Positions 57,857 through 64,000 of a DNA stretch of 64,000 nt are shown here, piece after piece. The first letter of the stretch is position 1. Every line of letters starts with the position of its first letter. Location of the stretch: the NCBI GenBank assembly GCA_029204225.1, contig CM055099.1, positions 43,648,914-43,712,913 of the forward strand. The letters run 5' to 3'. Source of the stretch: Diphasiastrum complanatum (Eukaryota > Streptophyta > Lycopodiopsida > Lycopodiales > Lycopodiaceae). The notes under the pieces are model-generated. The model ran no database searches. It was not told where the DNA came from and saw nothing but the letters and a program-made list of their open reading frames with translations. Position numbers and translations under genes: made by a program.

Positions 57857-59430
57857 GTGATTTTTTGCTCACTGTTATAGTCTTTTGCTTTCACAATGAC
57901 TTAAATGAGACAAATGCTGGATTTTGCGTTACGGCTCCATCTCAGCAAAGTTTTAACTTCAACCCACGAATTAACCTCAATCTACAACACATTAGGAGAT
58001 ACAAGAATTATTTTGCATTTCTATAATACACAAAATAGGAGATAAAAGAAATATCTTGCATTATACATCAGGAAGCACGGACATGCGCGGAATTATTCAT
58101 AACCGTACTCGATAGTCGTCTAAAGGTGGAGAATAAAGTTGCACCTCTATCGCCAAGAGCAGTTGAAATTGAAAGAATTTGGTACTTACTACCTATGCAA
58201 TGGAAGCATGCACTTCATTTTCGGAAATATCATTGTGATTTATTGTAGACGTTGGTTGTATTATAGTTACCGTTGATGGAATTTATAATTAGGAGATGGC
58301 ATGGCCGGTGTTTTACAGCAGTGAGCTTGCCACCTTAACTTTTGTCGCGACTCTGAAGTCAGCCGGAAGGTGTAATAATGGGTAGAAGATTTTTTAAACT
58401 ACGAAACCTTGTTCTGTTAGTTGACTTAGACAATTAAACTAATGATTTCTTCAGCTCCTGGCATAAGTTGTTGATTTTCCTCAACATTATTGAAAAGAAA
58501 TCTCAGAAAGAAAAACGGCCTGCCCATGTTATGTAAGGAAGTCCCAACAAATGATCTGCTTTCAGCTTTCTTATCTGCTGTTATTGCACAATATGCTAGT
58601 AAATCATTCACTTGCAAGCCCACCCTAGAACTATTTTCTAGTAATACATCCACAATAATATTTGCTGTTGCACAACATTATTATCGTATACAGGAAGTAC
58701 TTTGTCACCATCTCAGGAAAGGTTGTTGTTTCTCTCCTCACAGGCATCCAAAGAAGTGAGAGGAAACTACTCCAATTTACGCCAATGCATGGCAGGTCTG
58801 GTCAAAGAAAAGGGTGTAGGAGGATTATATACCGGGTTCATTGCATCGCTTGCTGTTTCGGCACCTTCATCAGCAGTATTCGCAGCATGTTATGAACTCA
58901 GCAAAAATGTGATAGAGAAAGCTGCACTCAGCCCTCAGCTACATTTGGCTCCTCTTCGTCAATGCGCACCGATATTGGCTGCGTCATTTGGAAACATAGT
59001 TGCAAGCATCGTAAGGGTGCCCCCAGAAGTCATAAAACAACGAGTACAAGCAGGTCTTCACAGGTGCTTAAGGGGAAAAATCTTTAGGTTATTTTTAATA
59101 GTGCAGCTTAATTGTAAGTTGTTAAAATTCAACTGGAGCGATAGTGATTTGCAGGTGGCAGTGTAATGGAGAAATTATTATTGAATACATTATAGAGCTG
59201 ATTTAGCATTATCTGGTATTTGAGATTTTTAAATGCACTCTTATTATTATTTTTATCAATTTGGTTCAAAGAGCCTCTATTGCATCCTAAACTTTAGAAT
59301 CCCATGGTTTTTTCTGTGTAGGAATGTTTTTCATGCAACACAGTCGGTGTGGAAGGAAGGGGGTCTAAGGGGTTTTTACTGTGGCTACTCTTCCATGGTT
59401 CTTTCCTTTGCAGCTCTGAGTATCAACTAA
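57626..59430 (+). CDS. Mitochondrial carrier family (SLC25) gene, 5' portion
   Basis: Exons 57626-57856, 58744-59063 and 59322 onward. Introns (887 and 258 bp) are GT-AG with matching phases 0 and 2. The protein starts MALIIGTNDGRDATP, then DNFIAGGTASVLSKVILQ and QPFDTTKTLLQ (first carrier signature, PxDxxK) at the exon 1 end. Exon 2 has GLYTGFIASLAVSAPSSAVF, RVPPEVIKQRVQAG (second signature) and exon 3 FHATQSVWKEGGLRGFYCGY. RVPxEVxKQRxQ(A/T)G and the exon 3 sequence are closest to S-adenosylmethionine carriers, but substrate contacts cannot be assigned. Carriers are about 300 residues with three repeats; only about two are seen. Exon 3 can be left at ATG|GTTCTT (59397/59398), with later exons beyond the window, or it reads to TAA at 59430 and the gene is truncated. 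The start is the first ATG; an upstream exon ending near 57608 is possible. Confidence 0.8.
58744..59063 (+). CDS. Carrier exon 2
   Basis: Starts ASKEVRGNYSNLRQCMAGL and ends VQAGLH plus two bases of Arg. Acceptor CTCCTCACAG, donor CACAG followed by GTGCTT. An alternative donor at CAAGCAG|GTCTTC (59050) breaks the frame of exon 3, so the later one is chosen. Confidence 0.8.
59322..59430 (+). CDS. Carrier exon 3 (end uncertain)
   Basis: NVFHATQSVWKEGGLRGFYC then GYSSM. If unspliced it reads VLSFAALSIN to TAA at 59430; if spliced at 59397 (ATG|GTTCTT) the frame stays open for a further exon. Carriers usually continue here with a VPF-type third-repeat entry, favouring splicing. Confidence 0.65.
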
Positions 59431-61301
59431 GGTTTTTCTTTTTCAGTAGCATGCTGTTCGACAGTTGTTCAGATATGTTAGTTGTATGCTCCAATATGTC
59501 TCCATAGCGATATCCTATTTGTCCCCCCCAGAATGTGAGGAGCTACCTCAATCCATAGGGCACATTACACAAGATTTACACATCGCTAAGTTCTAACCTT
59601 TTTTGGTTAAACACTTTGCTAGTTTCCTGCTAGCCTCTAGAATTCAATATTTGTGTACAACTCTTGCTTTTACACTCCCTAGCTCCTTAGCTTGTCAAAG
59701 CAAACTAGTTGATGTGTAGAATGAAGCTTGCCCCATCCAAATGTTGCCCTTAAAAGCCTTCTACTTGCCTATCTAGTCTTGGGCCACATGGTTTTTCAAT
59801 GATTGGCGTGTCATGTCTTGACCTAATAGTAAGTTGTGGTGCTCGCTGACAACCACCTCCGTGCACCATTTGTCTCGATGATCAATGGACCACCTTGGCT
59901 TGGTGCCGACTAGCCTTGTTCTTGCTTTGAACTACTTACGGACATGACCTCAACTTGCCAACTAACATTGTGCTTGTGCACTAGGTCACAACCAGTAGAA
60001 TTGTAGGGTGTCTAGTTTGGTTGCTAATTATGGTCACTTTTGCCAAATATTTGAACCTCTTGGCAACTTGTCCAAACGAGACTATTGTCCATTATCGGCC
60101 CTAACATTCCTTCCCCCGTCCAAGGAAGCCATTGCTACTTGATGACAAAACCTAGTACATTCTTGATAACTTATGTTGACTCATCCACATGTTCTATTGA
60201 CATTGGAAGTCCTCTATGGGTACTAAGTACTCTTGCAAAACGTGATTCTTTGGTCACCTATCTTCAATCTAACTTCAAAATTATTCGATCTTCTTGGAGA
60301 AAGCAACTTGTCAAGTCACCTCTCTCTCCTGTCTAGTACTTGAGATAATTCAATGTTCACATAAAAAGCTTGTCTTAATTATAGTTTTATGTAGTTTGCT
60401 CGTTTTCCAGTTTTTGAGCCCCACATGGAAATCTTTATCAACTGAATTGTCAATATAGTTTTGTTTTCCAAAATGGGAAAGGAGAGCTCATTTTTCTTTC
60501 TTTTATAGCATGCTATAGTTAGGCTGAAAGAAGGGCTACTTGGCTCAAATCATGGCATTATCGATTAGAAGTTAGAATATGTGGTTATCTTAATTGAATC
60601 TATGGCCAAGGTTGTTAAGGAATTAAGTGGCACAAGATGCCCAATGTCCAGGCTTTCAGTAACCCACCCACGAAGTCTCGAGGATTTTCCTACCGGTGAA
60701 GTAGAGCCTAGTTCAATTGCAAGGAGGCCTTAAGTAGGAGGCATCTTCAAGAATTTTCTTTTAGATAGCAAATTGGTTGATGTCGTACTGTCAAGGTAGT
60801 TTAACTTATCATCATCAGGCTGATACTACCTACTAGAAAGCATCCTGTGGCAAGAGGGTCGTTGAGAGTAATCAGCAAGAGCTCAGACTGTTGATTCAAG
60901 AGTTGTACGATAAAGTTTAGATCCGACTTCTAGCATCGCTAACTCACTAGGATAAGAGACTTGTGGCCAAAAAAGTTGTCTAACGTCTAACTAGTCCAAT
61001 GGCCCGTTGTTCTATACAGAGCCAAGTTGTGTAACCAAGTTATTAGGACTTCGACAGCCCACCAAGGGAATATTTGGAGATTCCAGGTATTGAGAAGTTG
61101 AGCAATTTCGTGCTATAATAGAAAAGGTTTTGGGGTGGTATAGACATGATTGAATAATTGTTTGGCAAGGCTATCACTATATCCCCTCAAGCACCCTTCA
61201 TTCTGACACATCCTAATGTCGACACATGGCAAACTCCATGCACAAATGACACTTGCCAGTTGGTAATACCTGACACATAGGCAAGCTAGTAGGTAGACTG
61301 T
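59431..61301. other. Non-coding stretch, possible carrier intron
   Basis: No third-repeat carrier exon (PxDxxK or similar) and no mobile element recognised on either strand. If the carrier gene continues, this is its third intron. Confidence 0.4.
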
Positions 61302-61457
61302 CTGACACGTGTCACTCTTACGTTGGACCAAGTGCCCCAAATGAGCATATGACATTCTATGGACCAGTCCATTGACTTTCTGACAAGTGTCACTCAGGCA
61401 CTAGACCAAGTGTCCCAGTGAGCATATGACACTTCTATTGACTGTTCAACCCTCCCT
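61302..61457. repeat. Tandem duplication, period 78 bp
   Basis: CTGACACGTGTCACTC at 61302 and CTGACAAGTGTCACTC at 61380 start two diverged copies, each with GACCAAGTG-CCC and GAGCATATGACA. The first contains the palindrome GACACGTGTC (a G-box core CACGTG). Related GACACA words precede it from 61195. Confidence 0.75.
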
Positions 61458-61781
61458 AATTTTTAGAAGGTCAGCCCAGCAGAGTCCCATGAGACCCATT
61501 ATCCCCTTCGCCATCTCAGAATTAGTCACTATAACTGTATTTACATTGCAATATACAATTATCTCAACAGGCCGGTGACTTAGCCATTTACAGTTTAATA
61601 GTTACAATTTTCAATTTGTATTACGCAAACGGATTTAAAGTACATGTGACACGATGCATGGCACCAGTGCTTGCCATCAGCCCACTACATTGGGTTCAAG
61701 GGGTTCTCCCTATAAGAGGGAGAACATGGCTGGGTGGAGAATATTCTGTTTGCTCTCATTTTACTTCAGAGATTGTTACAC

Positions 61782-61793
61782 TGGTATCAGAAC
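61782..61793 (+). other. Primer-binding-site-like motif
   Basis: TGGTATCAGAAC follows an LTR-like edge ...GATTGTTACA (61780). One mismatch from the Met-tRNA primer binding site. A TATA-like CTATAAGAGGG lies at about 61710. It suggests a 5' LTR ending at 61780, but its start is not found. Confidence 0.55.
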
Positions 61794-61831
61794 CTAGGTG
61801 ATAGATCACCACGAGCAGTGGATAGGTCTTA

Positions 61832-62765
61832 GTGCTTTTGCCGCTTCTTGCATGGTTAGAGATAATTCAAGAGCAAACTTCCAAGCCAAAATCAGATATC
61901 AATCGAGATGTCTTGAGTAAGCAAGATTGTGAATCTTCTGATGAAGCTGATGGTTTCAAGGAAGAAAGCAAAACTCTCAATTCCAATTTTTCTTCCATGG
62001 GGACAAATCAATATCAGCAAAGCACCAATGGACAAGTGGATGAAGACCAGTTTGAAAATCCAGATCAAGTTTTGCTCGACAGTTGTAATGATCAAGTCGA
62101 AGGTCAAAATAAAGAGGTATATTATGAGTAGAGCGAACTTCTACAACTGCAGTTAAATCATGGAGTACAATTCGATTGTCGAGAATTATACTCTACTCCA
62201 CAGATCAGTGGTTATGACCATATTATTGACAATGATTTACATGGAATTATTCCTGAACATGGATCAATCGAGTGGTACAACACTGATGCAAAATTCAAAT
62301 ACCAATACAACAACGAGCTTTTTGATGATGAAATTGGTATTAACATTGCCATGAAGTCAATAATAAGAGATACATATAGTTACAAAATGAAATCAAGATC
62401 CTTCATTATGAAGCAATGCATAAGGCAACAACACCAGATGCAGAGACAAAGAAGGATGCATCAAGAATTGGGTAGCCTATCTGATCGAGGTAGATACTGA
62501 GGAAGAAGACTATCGAATGTCTGTTGCTTGGATCCTGTCAACCCTCAGAACTAATGCAACTTGAGGCTTTCATGTGTTTCATCAATCTCTTCTTCAGTGA
62601 TCTTATCAAATCTATGGGATCAGTTTATAGATCAAAGGTTTTTCCAAAGAAGTTCCGCTGCAACCTTGTTCTACAACAATAAGCTGGAAGCTGAACCTGA
62701 GGCCAAATATTTCTCGACTTCCGCCAAAGGATTCATGAAACATGGCACTCAACAAAGGACTACAT
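61832..62765 (+). pseudogene. Frame of a small non-autonomous element, not recognised
   Basis: Between the primer binding site at 61782 and the polypurine tract at 62798 a decayed acidic, Gln/Asn/Ser-rich frame can be followed in pieces. These are DINRDVLSKQDCESSDEADG (about 61895), ISGYDHIIDNDLHGIIPEHG (about 62204), a basic Gln-rich helix KQCIRQQHQMQRQRRMHQEL (about 62412) and SSAATLFYNNKLEAEPEAKY (about 62660). No gag zinc knuckle, protease, RT or integrase motif. The internal region is only about 1.0 kb, so the unit would be non-autonomous. Confidence 0.35.
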
Positions 62766-62797
62766 GACCTTCATTTTTTAGGGCAAAAATGCTTAAA

Positions 62798-62811
62798 GTA
62801 GGGGAGGGGAG
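62798..62811 (+). other. Polypurine tract
   Basis: AGTAGGGGAGGGGAG directly precedes TGTCATGTGC, the normal arrangement for plus-strand priming at the start of a 3' LTR. Confidence 0.65.
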
Positions 62812-63354
62812 TGTCATGTGCTGCATGTAATTAGCCCATGAGCTTATTAATGAATTTCCAAATATAGCCATGGAGCTAAATTAGAGTAGAACTGGTCAAT
62901 AGGACAGTTAATAAAGTGGCTCGAACAACCTCGCTATCACTGTGAATAGCGGAATGGTAATAATGGTTGTAAGGCCCAATTTAGCTAAATAAGGCCCAAA
63001 ACTTATAGTGGAGGTACAAATGACCACTACAAATAGCTGAGGTCGTGCTAAATTTGGAAGCTATTGTTCATTTTGATAATTTTGAGTTTTAAGAGATCTT
63101 GGAGCTTCTCTTGAGAGCTTTCTTGATGGGAATGGTGGTTCATGTATAGTCACATGAGAGCTTAGATCATGCTCTAGCAACAAGCCCTATCATTAATCAT
63201 TAATAATGATAAACTTTAACTATTTTTGTGAAGTTTTGCTATCTTTATCTATCTTCTTGATTTTTGACTAGTTTTCTTGATTTCTTGTATTTCCATTGTA
63301 ATTTGATGTTCATGAATGGATTAGATGTTTTAATGCTAACGTTGGCACACGACA
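62812..63354 (+). repeat. Candidate 3' LTR, 543 bp
   Basis: Starts TGTCATGTGC after the polypurine tract and ends GCACACGACA at 63354; the ten terminal bases are inverted with one mismatch. It does not resemble the sequence before the primer binding site at 61782, so the two may not be one element. Confidence 0.55.
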
Positions 63355-63535
63355 AAAAGCCTCTTGTGAAAGCTCGTCAAGAATTTCCACTGCCTTTCCT
63401 TTGTCCCAAAGGGTAATGGCATGGCAGGCTTCAGAGAAGGCTTGAGCAACAAAGTTTCTTAATTCTTCAGAGTTTGGCATTCTCGTTAAACTAGCTAGAG
63501 GGAGGACCACCCGGTCTAGCAGCACTTCAGAACTT
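63310..63535 (-). pseudogene. Protein-like minus-strand frame, unrecognised
   Basis: LLDRVVLPLASLTRMPNSEE, AQAFSEACHAITLWDKGKAV and EILDELSQEAFC read as an ordinary helical protein segment. An acceptor-like AATCAAG precedes it at about 63536. The last residues (RVPTLALKHLIHS) fall inside the LTR ending at 63354, so the real coding probably stops at SQEAFC, where the LTR element may have landed. No family recognised; an exon of a broken gene is the simplest reading. Confidence 0.35.
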
Positions 63536-64000
63536 GATTAGCAATTCTGGTTTTATTGGTTTCAAGGCATGGGTCATGCAAGCACAGAATAATGTCTGAG
63601 CTTAGACTTTAGAAAGATGCATGCACTATTCTTTGCTGACTGAACTAGCCAAACTAGCATCAAAGTATTCGTGAAAGTGATTCTTTGAGTATCTCACTAG
63701 TTCACTAATTGCTCTTCAATTAAATGGATACCGACTCCAAAAGAAAGCTCAAAATAAGCTACTGAGTGTTTAACTATTGGCTGCTCCAATCTAAGTTCCA
63801 ACACACAGTACTTGCTATTCAATCCACAAATTCTAGAATAGATTTGCCTATTTGATGCTTCAGCAAAGTACAGATGGCTGTTCTAGAAAATCAGCATTAA
63901 GGGTAGACTTCGCTGGCTGGAAATCACACCTTTTTTGGCCCACAAGTCACGCTGTCCTTATTGGCCCAGCAGAAACTATTGATCAAACTGCAGGCAATAG
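63536..64000. other. Unassigned right end
   Basis: No coding region or repeat recognised in the last 465 bp. It may hold more of the broken minus-strand gene. Confidence 0.35.

Overview
This is a nuclear segment of a land plant with a large, repeat-rich genome. The evidence is spliced GT-AG genes with plant-type proteins, Ty1/Copia and Ty3/Gypsy retrotransposon relics primed by initiator Met-tRNA, L1-type LINE pieces, and long (GA)n, (AT)n and (GT)n microsatellites. The two introns of about 10 and 12 kb full of transposons suggest a fern, gymnosperm or other large-genome plant, but the sequence alone does not fix the species. There are no rRNA genes, CRISPR arrays or operons, and I found no convincing tRNA. 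Layout: 1-8000 is mostly non-coding, with microsatellites, short tandem repeats and two protein-like decayed stretches (4908-5864 minus, 7330-7980 plus) that I cannot assign. 8040-16103 is a stack of retrotransposon relics: a minus-strand Copia gag/protease piece, an internally deleted antisense Copia piece, a Gypsy gag-protease-RT relic, and a plus-strand Copia integrase/RT/RNase H piece ending in a short LTR. 17780-20110 holds an unrecognised 296-codon reading frame (two internal TAG codons) that ends just before a polypurine tract and an 805-bp LTR. 20690-23935 has a Copia-type primer binding site, a non-coding leader and a decayed minus-strand Copia RT. The main host gene is TRM11 (tRNA guanosine-N2 methyltransferase catalytic subunit). 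I could rebuild it completely as six exons between 25686 and 52452, 491 codons with every exon in frame and all five introns GT-AG. Intron 4 carries an almost full-length antisense Copia element (30912-36825). Intron 5 carries a LINE RT fragment, a LINE whose ORF2 has lost its RT in frame, two head-to-head Copia fragments, a fold-back MITE-like element and G-rich repeats. Downstream lies the 5' part of a mitochondrial carrier (SLC25) gene, exons at 57626-57856, 58744-59063 and 59322-59397 or 59430; its third repeat is not seen, so it continues past the window or is truncated. The last part (61302-63535) contains a tandem repeat, a primer-binding-site-like motif, a small non-autonomous element-like reading frame, a polypurine tract with an LTR, and a short protein-like minus-strand frame next to that LTR. 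I did not find a clearly new biological system. The items most worth checking are the unrecognised frame before the LTR at 19306, the in-frame RT-deleted LINE, the short element-like unit at 61782-63354, and the way TRM11 stays intact around transposon-filled introns.
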